DNA from: Aptenodytes patagonicus
Taxonomy: Eukaryota; Chordata; Aves; Sphenisciformes; Spheniscidae
NCBI RefSeq assembly: GCF_965638725.1
Contig: NC_134960.1
Location: 6,636,501-6,700,500, forward strand
DNA: 64,000 nt
Direction: 5' to 3'
Under the pieces are notes generated by a model that saw only the letters and a program-made list of their open reading frames with translations, was not told the origin of the DNA and made no database searches. Below are positions 1 through 15,300 of this stretch, one piece after another; position 1 is the first letter of the stretch, and the number at the start of each line of letters is the position of its first letter. Position numbers and translations under genes: made by a program.

Positions 1-3000
1 AAATAAGTTGCATGGTAGTTCTTCTTCACTATATACTTGGAAAAGGGGAGTCAGCTGTTGGCATTAATTTTATGAGCAATATTCCGCATCTCTCTGCAGC
101 TCCAGAAGTTTGAGACAGCAACCACTGGAGCGAGCAGCGGGGAACCAGAGTCAAGTGAAAAAGAACTGAAAGCACTGGTGGTGATGGCCTGTTAAAGCCA
201 CGACAAACCCAAGGAATACCAATATTTTTAATTGCCTTGCTCCTTGCTGTGGTTCCCTTGTGGTGCACAAAGGAAAGAGTTTTAAGAGCACACATCAAAG
301 GGCATTTGAATGGGTAATTTGGGAGAACCCCCAGACAGCATCTTGAAGGCCCTCTCCAGATGTCACAGGTCATCTCCCAGATGACGCCAAGTGATGGAAA
401 GTGAGATGCTGGCAAGGGGGACGCCACTCTGCAGCGAGACGAGGGCTGGCACAGCGCCTCCTCCAGCTCTGGAAAAGAGTCCCAAATTCTAATGGCCAAA
501 AGGGATTTTGGGAATCTAAGCTCTCCGAAACAAGGCAGGATAACGAATATCACACGGCAATAGCTGCCTGGATGCTTATATAAATCCAAGTGTGTGGATA
601 CGCACCTTAAGGATGCATCATAAATGTAATATATAAAAAAGAAACTTTTGATAGGGCAATAAAGCTTTTTATTTTGAAACAACATCTTATCACCATGCCC
701 TTTTTAAGCAATAAAACTATTGAGAGCCTTCAGCTGGAACTAACTATACAATAGCTGGGAGTGGAATCAGTTAGTCATTAATGAACTTTCCCGGGCCGTT
801 TTTTTACCCCATTATTAATGAAACTACTCATTAAAAATACACTTTCATCTGTGGTCACTCCTGTGTTTTCAGTAAGGCTATAACTCACAGGACTACACCC
901 AAAACAGATTCATCCACTGGATAGTCGACCCTTAGCCCAAACACAACCAGGAGAGCTAATGACCAAAAACACTGCACTGGAACTTCCCGACATAGGGCTA
1001 AATATAAATCAGAGCCATTGAAAAAAGACACACTGACTGCATCGGCAACTTCTAATTTGGGGTCCATAAAGAAAAAGAAAAAGGAATTTTGAAGATCAGA
1101 CATACCCAGCTCCGAAGCACAGAGTTTCCAAGACAACAGTGCTTCCCAGTCCAGCTCCCGCCAATGCTTTTGCCTAGGAAAAGTTTCCCCCGTGGGGTCT
1201 CTTCCTCAAAAAAACCCTTAAAGACTTACTGCTTCAACACAAGGGGACCCCCCCCAAGGCAGTCTGGCTCCTATTAACCTTTCAGCATTATTTTCAAAGC
1301 CACCGGCACATGGGGAGGGAGCAGAGGAAGTTAGTTACACCCATTTGATTACTCCATCCATCTGACAACACGTTATTCAGAGAAAGTCAAGGGACAGACA
1401 TAAACAAGACCAGTCCTTCCGTTTTCCTGTGCGGTGCCGCTCGCTTTCCACTCCCATCGAGAAAACATTTAAAAATTTGCAGAAAAACAGGCTAACACCC
1501 AGCTCCGGGAGCTGCTACAGGAATTCACAGGAGGATGTCAGGCTTTAAAGTGACTCCACGATGAGCTAGACCTTTACCTCCTGGTAGCTCTCAGACGTAA
1601 GAATATACCTTTCAGCTTCCCAGTACTCTAGATTATAGGTTTTCCTACTTGTATCTTTTACTGGTGGCATCTGTGAACCCCAGCAAGGAGCAAGTCTCGC
1701 TCCCCATTTTTTCACGAAACGATGGCAGAAACCGTGCTTGTGCAAGGCTGGAAGCATTTGGCTCTCGGCATATCGGGGGGTTACTATCCCGTGGATGCTA
1801 TCAAAGTCAAATCACAGCTAAAGGCTGTCATTAGATCTTGTTCTGCAATACCTGGAGCAGAGTAAAGGCAAGGCTTTGCACTTAATGGCTTTTTCCAGAG
1901 CACTGCACTTCGTTTGTGTCAGATTTAGAAGGGAAATGTCACTGATTATTCAGTCACTAATGACCTGCGCGCCGAAGCCAAGAGCTGTACTTTTCATTAG
2001 AGTGCAATGGTGATGTGCAGTCAACCATTTGCTGCTTTTCTGGCTAATGGTTGGAAGTGAAATTGTATTTGTTTCCAGTGCTCTTGTCCTATGATGTCTT
2101 CGTAGGCTTTCCATTCTTTAATTAAAATTTCATGAAATTTAAAAGCTGATCGATTGTGACCGGTTCCGGTGACAGCTCAAATAGTCCGAGACAAAGCTCA
2201 CGATGGGCGTACAGTTTCCCATGAATTTCCAGTAATGCCATTTCGCACTTGTTGGTCTGCAATGACACGTGGATGCAGACCTGCCATCCTCGCAAAAACC
2301 CTCGGCCGCTCAGCCAGGGAGGGCTCTGAAAAGCCACGAAGGGCAGCAGAGGATAAGAGGGGGGGGAAATTGGCTCCCATCTCCACAAGCAAGGTTGGAC
2401 ACAGAAGTGATTTGCTGCTAATTAGGCCGAACAAATTTTTCAGCTAGTGTCAGTTCAGCACAGGCCCTTTACTTACCTTTCAAAGCAGCAGCACTCCCTA
2501 TCTACATATTTATCATATTCCCTCACAGCACAAGATAGCAGAGCTCTTAAAATATCTCCAGACTCAAGCATTGCAGGACAAAAACTCCTAGCTATTAAAA
2601 AAAAGACTCAGCTTACTTTTGCTTGAGAGATAACACATTGCTTCGGGCTTAAAATACACTGGTTTAATAAAGAAAGAAAGGCGGTGTTAGGCGACGGTCT
2701 GCAGGACAGACCTGGGAGACCAAAAACCTCTCAAACTTGCAGTACTTGCAGCGCACATTGTGCCCTGCAAATAACCCATTTCTCACCTTGCCATGCCTAA
2801 TGTTTGCACTCAACGGTCTTCGGCGAGCTGTCTTTAGACACAGGCTGGCTGTGAGGCTCCAAGCGTACACTGAGCAGCTTCATACAAGCCGGCTCTCCGC
2901 AGGCCAGAGAAGGCAGCGCTGGGCACAGCTGAGCGCCGGCCGCCATCTGTCCATCCCGGTGCTCACCGGAGCAGATCTGGGGGTCGTGTATCCCTGGAGG

Positions 3001-5449
3001 GGGGAGCAGCCTATGGTGGAGGGACAGCGGCTGTAGGAAGCGTCTGGCTGAGCATCGCTCGCCGACCAACAGCTCCCCCCTCTGCTCCCTTCTCTCGCCC
3101 CGGCTGTGCCCGGCCACAGCTGCTAGGCTTCATTTTTTTAGCTGGGGGCCTCCAGCTGAGAAGCCTGTGCTGGGTTTGCTGAGCAACAATGCGAACCGCT
3201 GGTGAAGCAGCGGGCAGGGATGGCTCGAACGGGCTCCTTTCCCGGCAGCTGGGATGCAGCAGCGTGCAGTGAATGGGCACACGCTGGTGGGGCTCACGGG
3301 CTGCTCCCCAGGAGCCTTACGTGGGCTCTGCAGAGCTGATCTCCTGCAGTCTTCCCAAAGGTTTTCGTCCACCCAAGACAGCACCCGTTTAATAAAAAGT
3401 ATTTCTCTGTGATGGAGAATTCCATGGCTTCGTTCTTATTTAAGTGACTATTGAGTGCAAACCATGTTTGCTAGCAGAGGTGAGGGCTGGGACACCTGCG
3501 TCCACTCTGCTTAGCCATTTTCAGTTTTTGAGTGAAAGCAAAATACCTGATCCGATCCTAAACCAGCAGATGGGCACAAAATCAGACCAGTGCCGATAAA
3601 ACCCCCACCTTGAAATCTCACACGGTCATCCATATATATCTATATATACAGTCAGGAATGTTATAAATCTGTATTCTGCATTAGTCTTTCAAATCGCACT
3701 CCAACCTCCCAGGGAGCCTGCGGTACATTTTAAACATGTCCATATTTCAGGCCAATTACTTTTGGTTTTGTTCTCTGCAGATAACCTCTCCCAGCAGAGC
3801 AGACCCATGGCTAAAGCCAGAGATTTCCCTCCAATTCAATCTTTTCAAAAGCAAATGCAAAGTCTTTGCTAGCTGGATTTGCTTCTCATTAGGAAGACTT
3901 TCAAGAGACTTTGTTTAAAAACTAAAACCAACCCCCAAACCTCTAAACCATTTATCTTTATAAAACCTTGGCTTCAAGAGCACAACTGCACCTTTTGACC
4001 CGTCTGCTGCAAGAGTTCCCAGGGCCAAAAGAGCTGAAAAAAAGCGCAGTCCCCAGTTCACAACGCAAACGGAGCTGGAGCAGAAAACTAAACTGCCTAC
4101 GGAAAATTTCTCTGCAATGACAGTTCTCCTTTAATTAATAACCGTTCCCCCTTTAAGACTTGCAAGGGCCTGGGGGGAATCCAGAGCACACAGACAACCC
4201 CCTCCCCGTGCTACAGCATCTATGTTATCCAAAAATGCAACTGGTGAAGCACGGGGAACCAAGCTGGCGAGCCATCCCACCGCAGCTCGCCACCGTCCCC
4301 GTCCCAGCCAGGCGCCTGTGCTGCCCGTGCCTGCCTTCGTCCCCAGCCATTCACAGGCGCTCTTGGAGTTCGATGATGATTAGGAATATTTTTTTTTTAC
4401 ATTTTGATGTTTAATGATTTATATAATGCTGACACCGCTCCACACATTACACTCTAGATTGCCCTGATTAAATCACAACATTCATTAGGTATTTTGCTAA
4501 CAGAATTTCACCAGACCATTAAAATGGATATAAGGAGTTACTGTGCCACATCAGCTCCTGCGATGTGAAAAAGGTTAGTCCTGCTTTACATGGAAATCTG
4601 ATGGCTAGCGTAGACACACAGCATCTAAGTTGTTAGACACTTTGCACACAGGTACACGGGGATCGGCAGTAATTCTACAATAAACATTTTTATACCATTA
4701 AAAGCAAAATATTGCCCTTTGCTTATTTGGCTGTAGAAGGAAGAGACCAGCTTTAGAGACACCATAAACAAAACTCCAAAGCCTCCCCCAAAAAGCCACA
4801 GGGGAGCGACTCTGCTGGCGTACATGGAGCTACAGGTAAGTTGTGACAGTAAAAATATTGTTTTAAGTAGCAGAAAGAAAAAGAGAGGATAGTTCAGCAT
4901 CCAAAATACCCCCCCAAAGTCACTGCCCTTCCCAGGCAGGATGCAGATTCAGCAGGTCTCTTCCTTCAAATCTAAAGAAACACTAACTGTGCTCCTGTAA
5001 GATAAGCACGGCGAGAGATACATCATCTCCCCTTAGATGAACCAGTGGACCATTGTTCCCACTCTCAGACTCATCTTTTAAAATCATAAACATTTTGGCA
5101 GCTTAGGATACATGCAGCCACTGAGAACTTGGTTCGCCTTAAGGAATTGAGCACCAAGACATGCCGAGGAACAAATCAAACACAGTCAAGGCCAGATTTC
5201 AGGGAGCGGATGTTATCTGGCAGGGGGGACCTCCTGAAAGGCTCCAGCAGTTGCAGCTACCCTGCTGGGGGCTGATTTGTCCCCATAGGAAGAAAGAGCA
5301 TTTCAGCAGTGCCATCACCACACAGCAAACACGGATGCTTTATTCATGTAAACATTATGCAACATTTACAGCTCCACTGTGTCCCAAACTACCTAGATAC
5401 TGAACCAAAACAGACATTTTTCTAGCCGCTGCTTATAAAAACACACCTC

Positions 5450-5551
5450 GAGTTTCTTTATTATAAGTTTCTTTAAACTTTTTTTTTAAAAGAAAAAAAG
5501 GTTTTAAAGGAAAAAAGTTTTTAAAGAAACTTTTTCAAGTTTCTTTATTAT
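5450..5551. repeat. AT-rich inverted repeat and direct repeats
   Basis: AAGTTTCTTTAAA at 5,465-5,477 is matched by its exact reverse complement at 5,520-5,532. A further run of T pairs with a run of A inside the arms, leaving a purine-rich loop. The word AGTTTCTTTA also occurs as direct copies near 5,452 and 5,537. The structure could fold as a long hairpin. No flanking terminal repeats or target duplication were seen, so it is not called a MITE. Confidence 0.7.
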
Positions 5552-6349
5552 ATTATGTTATAATTTGTGGTTAACACCAAGACAGAAAGTAACATGGGAA
5601 GTAGAGTCTTTAGTACCACTAGAAAGCTCATTATTATTGGGAAAATAGCTGTAGGTGCGGCGAGCGGCAGGCAGGGCAGGGAACAGGGAAGGAAGGAGGC
5701 GGCACGTGGGTTTCCCAGCTCAAAGCAAAGGGGCTGTGTTACGATGGTGCTGGCACTGATGGGACAAGCCCCAGAGTCACCATAACAGCCACAGGCGGCC
5801 AAAGCAGCCATCAAAAATAGCAGCTACGGTTTAGTTCCTTACGTTCATCCTCTGCCCTTTATTTACACTTTGTTTCAGTTCAGTCACTACCTACGCTGTG
5901 TGCTATCCTGAATCGGGGCCGAATAATGTATTTCGATGCCACCACCACCCCAACACACATCTCAGTGCCATCGCTACGCCCCAACTTAGAGCCTGTGCTC
6001 AAGCACCATCCTGAGCGCAGGCAGCACCCTGCCGTTCTGCAGCATCAGGGTCTATGGCATGTTACAAACACCGGTACCCAACCTCCATACCCAGTAAAAG
6101 GCGCTGGCTGCCCGGGTGGGCGATGGCAGCAGGAGCGATCCTTCGCAGCCAGCGCCCACCCAGCCGCTCAGCCCAGCGCCGCAGAGGCTCTCGTGCTGCC
6201 CCCGGGTCGGCTGCTGGGTTTGAGCATCCCACTACACCACCGTCACACTGAGCTAACACATCAGCCAGCGCAAGAGGCTTATTAAAAGTCAGCCTGTCTG
6301 AAAAAATGATCCTCAAATAAAGAAAGCGCTTCCACCGACTGCAATCTGG

Positions 6350-6369
6350 TGTGTGTGTGTGTATGTGTT
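6350..6369. repeat. Short (GT)n microsatellite
   Basis: About 20 bases of alternating GT with one AT interruption. No other feature overlaps it. Confidence 0.8.
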
Positions 6370-9300
6370 TCTTTTTTAATATAGCCATTTAATAAGAGCC
6401 TGTGGTATATTTAACAGCATTTCAACCTTCAACAGCTCTGTGTAATGAGATAGAAATGCAATGCATCTCTCCACTGACGGTGTCTACCCAGGGAACATGG
6501 GCACCCTTAAGTCACCATTTCTTCTTTTTGCAGCAGTAGGTTTTGATCATGTTCCTGTTGCACATCTCCTCACTGGAGTTTAATGTTGTCTCAGCACATA
6601 CGTCCTCAGAAGGAGAGAGGAAAATACATATCCCCTGTGCCTTATTATTCCAAAGTAGGAGCAAATGTTTGCATTTGAGATCCAGTTCAGACAACATGCA
6701 CACAGATCCTTCCAAAAATAAGTGGGTTTTTTTTTGCTTTTAAAGTCCTAAGTAGTAAGTTTTCAGGGATGGGGATGAGTCGGTTTCCCATTATGGGGGT
6801 GGTGAACCACCACACGGACAGTGAACTTTGTAATTCCCCTTCCAAGGAGGAGAGCAAATCACAGGGGTGCCTGTGCCCAGACCCAAAAAGCTCCCCGGGG
6901 AGCTGCAGGAGGGATGCAGGCTCCAAAGCAAGGATGTAGAAACTCAGAAATTAGGAAAGCAAACAGTGGTGCCCATCACCTATGCCTAAAATGTCTTGGA
7001 TCAGGGCAGAGGAGGCAGCAGAAGCCGCCAGAAGCCTCTCGGGTACCTGCAGAGCAGGTTTGGGATCACTTTCTGCAGCCCAGCTCCATGGGTGAATCAC
7101 ACTGAACCATACAAAGAGCTCCCAGATCACTGCGAATCCCCGGGGTTTTACGTGCCGCAAACAAAAGCACTGGTGGGCAAGGAAATCCCTGGTAGGTATA
7201 AACCACCATCAGCTTCTGCAAAAGGAACTAGTCCTGCTGATTTTTCCTGAGGTTTTATCAACCCATTCAAGGGATTTAATGAGACGGAGAAATCAGATGG
7301 CAATTCATTTTGCTGCAAAACAGCTGAGGAGGAGAAGGGAAGAGGGCAAATACTGCCATTGATATAAAGGGAAAGAAGACGGAATTAAATAGTTAACCTT
7401 TTGCTATGATGAAAATTCACTATCAAAAGGAAGCCATAGGGATTGGTATTAAACCCACCATCTAATAGATTTAGTGAGGATCTGGAGAAGGAGATGAATT
7501 TGTGAAGTAGCCAAATACAGAGCTGACACGGAGAGAAGTTCGTCAAAGCCAGAAAAGAAGCAAATGACCAGGAGAAAAGGCAACAAAACGGCAAATTAAC
7601 GCCAAAGCTGATAGATGCAAATTAATCGGGGGGGAATCAAGGTATTTTTCACATGGTTCTTAATTAACAATATTAACTAGGAAGGAACCCAGAGCATCAG
7701 AGTGTCTTGATGCTGCTCTGTAGGCAGCAGCAAGCCAGGGAAAAAAGGGGGATAGAGAGGGAGGCAAACAAGATGTTAGTGTGCTTAGTGAACGGGATGG
7801 GGAATAATAGTATGAAGATTATAACATTATTAAAATGATGCTGCCTAATCCCAGAATAGTTTTCACCTCATCTGAAAAAGAGTATTATTACAGACTTAAA
7901 AGGGGCTTTAGAAGAGGGTGATGAAAATGATCAAAGGACTGAAAAAAAAAAAACCCTGCTCTGTGAGAAAAGGAAAAAAAAAAAAGAGATTATTCCTCTT
8001 AGGATGGGCATAATAATAGGGGTCATGATGAAAAGCATATAAAATAGAGTGATATAATGAAAATATATCCCAGACTTCCATTCTCCTTGTCTCAAAATAT
8101 AGGAGTAAGTAACCATTCAATTCCAATATTAATTTGAAACTGATAAAAGGCGATGTGTTGCACAGAAAAAGCATATTATTTCTCTAAATTCACTGCCATA
8201 GAAAAACACCAAAATGAGGAATTTAAACAATGCAGAAGAGCTGGGCGGTGTTGCAAGCACAGAAGCACCGTGAGATGGGGCCGAGACCAAGATGGGGTAA
8301 ATCACCATCCTGCCAGTGGTCGCTGGCCTCGTCCAGGTTGGCAGTCCCTTTTTCCCCTGTTATTTAGGAGAAAGACCCCAAAACTTCTGTGTCTCTCCTC
8401 ACAACTTAATTAGGAACACTGCAGCTTTCTTCTTCAAAGCGAAGCTAATTCATTAGCAATCTAATTATTTACCTGTGTAGCAAAAATACAGCTTTTGAAG
8501 CATTTTTCTCTCAAATGGAGAGCAAAGGCTTTGTTCTTGGTGGGTTTTTTAATACCCTTTATTTGATTGGGGAGTAAAAACATGCTGAAAGTGAACAAAA
8601 TAAAGCATTACAGAAATCATGGGTCATTAAACCTCAAAATAATTGCAGCTCTACGGGATTTTTAAGGGAGGACATCACACAGGCAAACCTGGGCAAGGGG
8701 TGGAAAGAAAGGGGGGAAAAAGGGGAATGGGAAAGGCTGGGAATTTATAGACATGGTCAGTCCTGACCGAGCAAACCTGTGCGTGGTTTAAAAGAAGATG
8801 CATTCACCTAATGCACTGTCCTTCCATGGCACGGGCAGGGAAAATGCTCTTGGATGCACCTAAGGGCAGCGGGAACAGACTTGCAGCAGAAAGCGTGTTG
8901 CTCTCCTGTATTGAAAACGCACTTGCAGGAACCTGCAGCAGCCTTGTCCATGTATCATCGATGTCCAGGCACATGGGTCTCGGCGCTGGCCATGCCATGG
9001 GTTGTTTTACTTGTCACTTGTGGCCATCAGCTGCGTGCTGGATTGCAAACCATCACACGCAATAAAACCCCAAATCGGATTTGCTTGGCTCTCACCACTT
9101 TCAAACCTCCAGACTGGGTTTTGCCTTGTTCTCACAACGAGCACCAAAGCTAGTGAGTAAAATGTTATGAACCGAAACAACCCCGAAGAAACAGCCGGTA
9201 TCCGGAGCGCGCAGGACCGCATTCCCGTGGGTGCTGGCAAGGGCCAACTCTGGGGCTTTAAAGAAGCAGAAAATCCTGAAGCAGAGCAAACGCCTCACAG

Positions 9301-12300
9301 TCTAACAGGAACCCCCTTTTTATTACAACCTAATTATGTTAATAGTGAAACAGAGACCTTGTTCCACCAAACCCCAAAGCACCCACACATCCCACTCTGT
9401 GCCTAATGCTAATGGCTCGCAAATCCATCTGAAAGGAATCCCTCCAAGAAGGGAAGCCGGTCTTTGCAAAGGTCACTGTGTTAATCATCACGCCCTTTCT
9501 CTAGCAGCAGCTGTCACTAATTGCTTGTGAAGGAGTTGAAATGAAATTCTTGTTAATCCTCCTCCCAACATTACTAAAATCCAACATCATCATCATCATC
9601 CCCCCCACAAATGACCACGAGCCACCGGCACTTCGCAGCTGATGGATGAGCTCGGCCCATCTCGGGAGAGATGTGGCAGTGGTGGGTGGAAAAAGCAGTT
9701 CCACTTTGCAAATTGAAGGATAGCTTATTGATTAGCAGCAATAAATGCCGGGATGTTGTATTTCCTCACCTCCTTGTAAGATTGACCATCGCACTTGTCA
9801 TTCCACTAAAAGTTACCACCAGACTCAGAAGAGCCGAAATCCTGGAACAGGGGGAATTTGTTTAATCAATAACATATGAAGCTTTTGGCACGGCTGTGAG
9901 TGTATGAAAGAGTTTTACAACAGCAAAATAAAGTATTGCTGTGTTATAAATCAGAGAACACATATGGAAAAGTTAGAGCGATGTACTAAGTCAGAGGGAT
10001 ATCAAGGAAATCACAGAAGTTCTGGCTGGAGTCCCTGGCTCCGCGGCTGTTAATAGCTGAGAACTTCAATGCAAGTCAGGTTTGACTTCTTTTTCCAAAA
10101 GAGTAACTCATTTGCAATGCATGTGACTGTATTAGACTGAAAGGATATTTAGAGCATTCCCTTCGCTCCACTGTCTGTGTAAATTGTACATCTTGTCCAC
10201 CTACAGCCCCGCAGCAGCAAACAGATTACAATTTCCCTATTGTACCAATGCCCGATCTGAGGCACGCCTGTGCTGGTGGGTAGAAGCAGATTTTTAAATC
10301 ACCACATACTGATCACGGGATGAGCTGATCTGAATTGCATTTTGTTTTATTAGTCTTAAATAATTTGCAGAATGCTTAAAATAAAATGCATACAGAACCT
10401 TTTAAAAATTACTCAGCATTAATATTTGAAATATTTATCCCCCACGGTGCAGGCTTGTAACATGAGCACTTAATGGGGCACATTTTCTTCTCTCCAGAGA
10501 AAAAACAGGACATTGCCATTAAATAGCGCACTTAGACCAGCTATAAGTGTTGATGCTATCTGAGGGCTCCTGTTTCATTTTATACGCTAGGATAATTCCT
10601 GGGAAGAAAAACATACCGCTAAAAGAGCAGGAAGACCCACTTCTCCCTTTTCTCATTCAGCAGCCAAGAAAATATGAGAAAGGGTTATCAAATAATGCCG
10701 ACAATCCCTCCCACAAAACCACACCAGCCAGCTTTAGAGTGCAAAAAAAAAAACCCCTTATTTCTTCCCCTTGCACAAAACACATCACTGAGGTACAAAA
10801 AGATGGAGTTCCTGACTTGCCAGCAACAGCAACCCGGGGTAATTTAACTTTTCCCTATTCGAAAACGCAGGGACTAACCCAGAGCTAGGAGGCCCTGGTT
10901 CCACATCGGACAACAGTTCAGCTGCGGAGCTGCCTGCCAGCCCCGTGCCCGCAGCAGCCGCAGCCGCAGTGTTACTCCAGCGGATCGGCTCTGCTGCGAG
11001 GCAACACAGATGCTGGCGATGGCACAGCACAAGGTGGGGGTTGCAGGACATTTCAAGGGTAGAAAATAAACAGCTGGGGGAGGAGGAGGATGCTGACTAC
11101 ACGGGTGTCCTACCGCTAAGACCTTTGGTTGCTTATTAAATGACGCCTGAAAGCTTCTCAACAAGCTGCTGCTCTGAAATGTTACTGGCATCTCCCACAC
11201 CCCGGTGCCGAGCTCCGGGCAGGGCGTCACGAATGGCTTTCGTCGATCTCAAGCCAGGCAGGCCTAATTTTCAGCCAGACCATCCTGCTGACTGAGCCGG
11301 TGCTGCAAAGGAAGCACATGGGAACTAGGATGCCCTTTTGGACAACAGCCCAGATGGAGAGCAGTTTAAATGGCTTGTGAAACCACATCCTTAGAGGTTT
11401 TGCTTTCTGGCAATGTCGGGTGTACCTAATGGCTTAAAAACAATGCACTGAGCCTTACAGCATGCTGCTTACCACCTCCAGAAATAGGTATGCTTCCCGT
11501 AGCCTGGGACCACAAGACCAGGGTATTTATGCTTAATTTCACGACTATTCCTAAAGTGCTGTTTAGTCCTGGCAGAGGACACTTCACGCTCCCTGTGAGC
11601 GGATGCGCCGTTCATGCCTCTCATTTCCTTAGAACTTGTCTATTTAAATGCATTTGGGTTTGCAGTATTTCACACACCGTTACCTTTACTGGTGGCATCT
11701 ATAAGGTAACGCTAATTGCTATGTGGGCTGCTGTGGCTCAGGTTTTCCAGACTTTCCACCCAGAGGGAAGCTATGTTACAGAAAGATTCAATTTGGCATA
11801 TTGAGGTGCTGCAAAGAGAATGCAAGATGGACGGGCTGCCTGCTGCAAGAAGAACCCCCGTCTCCTTGCAGGAACCCACGAGCAGCACCCAGCAAACGGT
11901 GTCAGAGTCCACGGAGAGAGTTTTCCATGACAAAACGGTTGTATCTTACGTGGCCCAGAAAGCACCAGCACAGCCATATGTCCTCACGGGAGCATGCGCA
12001 GGATGACGTTGAATTGGGCTGTCCGGAGAGCAAAGCGCTGCAGCATCCAGCCATGGCTCCCCCGGCAGCACCCCGTCGTCCCCAGCTGCTCCTCGGGATG
12101 GAACCGATCGATCAGTTCGTTTTATACCAGGACAGGAGGATTTGCTGAGATGCTCAAACCAAGAGCCCAGACATTTTTAAACTTGGGAAGGTGTGAGGGG
12201 AAGACAGAGCTCCGGAGGGGCCATAGCTGCTTGGCAAAGGCACAGGAGGGAGAGGGGCTTTGCACAAGATGAACCCCAAGCACAGCCGAGCAAAGCCACA

Positions 12301-15300
12301 GCTTGTACTGAGGGAGTTAAACTGCACGAAATCACAGCAAACTACACCAGTGGGAGGGACAGAGTGCAGGGCCTGACCCCGCTTGCTGCAGTCCGGCAGT
12401 CCCAGGGGTGCCAGGAGGTCAAAACCCAGGGAAAATCCCACCGCAGGGGAGCGAGGCTCGGCACGACACAAGGAAAACAAGCAGCATGACTCACCCCGAT
12501 GGAAACTGCCCTTAAAACTCGCAGCACGCTCAATTCGAGCCCCTGTTCCCTCTGTACAAAGAGGTCTACTGTTGGACTGCTGTGCCCAGGGAGACCGTTT
12601 CTGTACTCAGGTGCTTTAGGTACCCCCGATGCCTCTGAACACCGCTTTGGAAATGGTCTCTCACTGGCCACCCAGGCTGCTCTGCACCTCTTCGAGTACT
12701 AAAAGCTGTCATCTGAGCACATGAAGAAACGTTCAGTGATCGGTTCATCCTTTGGAGTGCCTTTATGAGTCGTCCGTAAAGCAAATCACCCTGGGTGAGT
12801 CCCCTGTTAATAACTTACCCTCGTACCCAGCTTCCCAAAGCCTCCTGTGCATAGATCGGCTTCGTTACCCAGGATCACTGCTGTGCGTTGCTGTGAAAAA
12901 GCTAATCCAATTTTCTTCTTCTTTAGGGATAAAACATCAAGAGAGGGCAGTCTGTCAAATACAGTAGCAATGTGGAAGAAGTGGAGGCAGAGCTGTGTCA
13001 TCATCTCCAGCAAACCCATGTCTGAACAGGAGCAATGCAGATAGGTGAGCCCCAACTCTGGCACAGGCTGGGAGGAGTGGTTCAAGATACACAGCCTCTT
13101 TTGGGGAACTCATTGTTTAGTTTTATGACCATGGAAAAAAACCCCAAAATGTATAAACTATAAGATCATGACTCTGTATATAGGTATTTATGACTATGAA
13201 GATATTCGCAGAAGACTCCCCCGGCCGTGTCCAAAGCCTGGTGAGAGCAGGGACATTCAGACAGCCTTATAAATCAGTACACTGGAAGAAATATATTAAG
13301 TTTTCCATAACAAACCAGAGTAAGCCCTGCTAGTGCAAAGATACCGAAGGGATCCTGTATGCTGTCAGTGTGGGTTGAGTGTTTATTAGCCCTACGTTGG
13401 CGCAGGCCGGGGCAGCCCCAAGCAGAGCTGCCCGGCACTCTGCACCACCTTCCTGGCGCTGTGGGGTTTGCCTGGGTGCCTATCCTTGGGCACCACCCAG
13501 AAGTGGCCAAACCACTTCAAAAGCCAACCCGGGGTCAGGATGCCACAGAGCGTTGCTTCGGCATCGCTGTGCCCCAGCGACATCCCCTCTTGGGACCGAA
13601 ACGCACCCTCTGCCAAACCACCCCTGGCGTCCCTGCAGCTCTGGCACCACTCCTTCGCAACCCGGCCAGTGCTCGTTGACTGTAGCTAATTCCCTGTACA
13701 TGTTTCCCCGAGGACAAGCCCAGCAGCTGTGTGAGTGTGTGGCATATCAGATCTCAGGGCGGGTGGCGTTTCTACACCCCTTCCCCAGCACAGATTTGGA
13801 AGGTGTCGGGCAGGCAGCAGCGCAAGCACCCAGGAGCGGGCAGGACGCGAGTGCTAAACCAGCCTTGCACATCTGCAAAGACAAATAAATTCTTTACTTT
13901 AACATCAGACAGTAGCTATAAAACGAAGCTATAAGAGCATATCACTGCACATGAAGGGAAATTCATTCTGCTGCTAATGCCCATAACTTCCCTAGTGAAA
14001 GTAATGGATATCAACAGGAGAACAGACATCTGAGAGTGCTAAAACGTGCACTGGTTTTTTCCTAAGCTTGCGCTGGGCACACTACTTGAAATACAGAATT
14101 GCTGAGTTCTTCTTTCTCCCCAACCTTCAAGCTGATGTAAAATGCCCACGCTTTAATAGTAAGTGTGATTAACCATTAGCATAAATTGCCAGGGTTATAA
14201 TGAATTCTCAGAAAAAAACGTGATTGTTTCTTCGGAGCTATGTTCCAGTTATACACCAAGTTACATTTCAGTTTAAATAAAAAGCAACTCCTATGATGGG
14301 TATCAAATAAGAAGTCAGATTAAATGATGCTGGAGGTCCTCTCCACCTTTGAAATACATAAACATATGTGTTATTTATGATCAGCATACTACGGGGACTG
14401 GCTGATCCTCTGGAGCTGGAGGAAGAGCCAGATGATCTTCCAAAGGCGAAGGGAGAGGAGAAAAGCCAGTTAAGTTTCCCAGCCAGGGCAACGATTTATA
14501 GATAGGAGCATTTTCTAACTTCGGCTTCTTCAGCAAGGAGACCATACACACACGTCTTGCTGTTCAAAGGACATCTTGTGCGTATGAGCAAATTTGTCCA
14601 AATCGTTTTGGCTCCGGCCGCGGTAGTATGTTTAGTACACTATTTCCAGATGTGTTTTGTATCCCTGTCAGTCCGGCTGCTGCCTCAAGCCAAGAGAGTT
14701 ATATAAGCTGCAAAGCTTAATTGGATTATTTAGCCCAAATCATTGGCCGAGAGGCAGCAGGGCTGGGGAACCGGCCGGGCAGCCTGGAGAGGACCTGCAC
14801 CACCACCCGCTTTGGGGAGAAAGGGAGGAGCACGTGCCAGCAAATAAATGAAAGAGTTCATAAAGCAAGACTGGCCTCCCCATCTCCCTCGAATGTTTTC
14901 TCACGCCTCCCGTCCATTTTACAGAGGGTGTATTAGCGGCTATTTTATTAGAGGTATATTTTCCTATTTTAACAACAATTAAAAAAAGAATGCAACAAGC
15001 ATTTAGAGGACACAAGCATTTCCCCTCTGCACTAACAAGTATTTCCTGACCATGCAGCTCCACAACATGGAATAATACATCCAGCAACTTCATTTTCCCA
15101 CAATAATATTTTTTCCCAAACTTCGGCTTTGCGGTGGCTTATTTTCCATTTAAGGGCATAATCCTCCTTGTGGGATAACCCATCCCAGTGGATCTTCACA
15201 GATGTAATTATTAGGGCAAAGTCCTAAAAAAGAAAAGTGTTGCAACTATTCTTGGGAAGAAATCAGGAAAGAGAAGAGAGAGAAGCTGAAGAGTTTCCAA

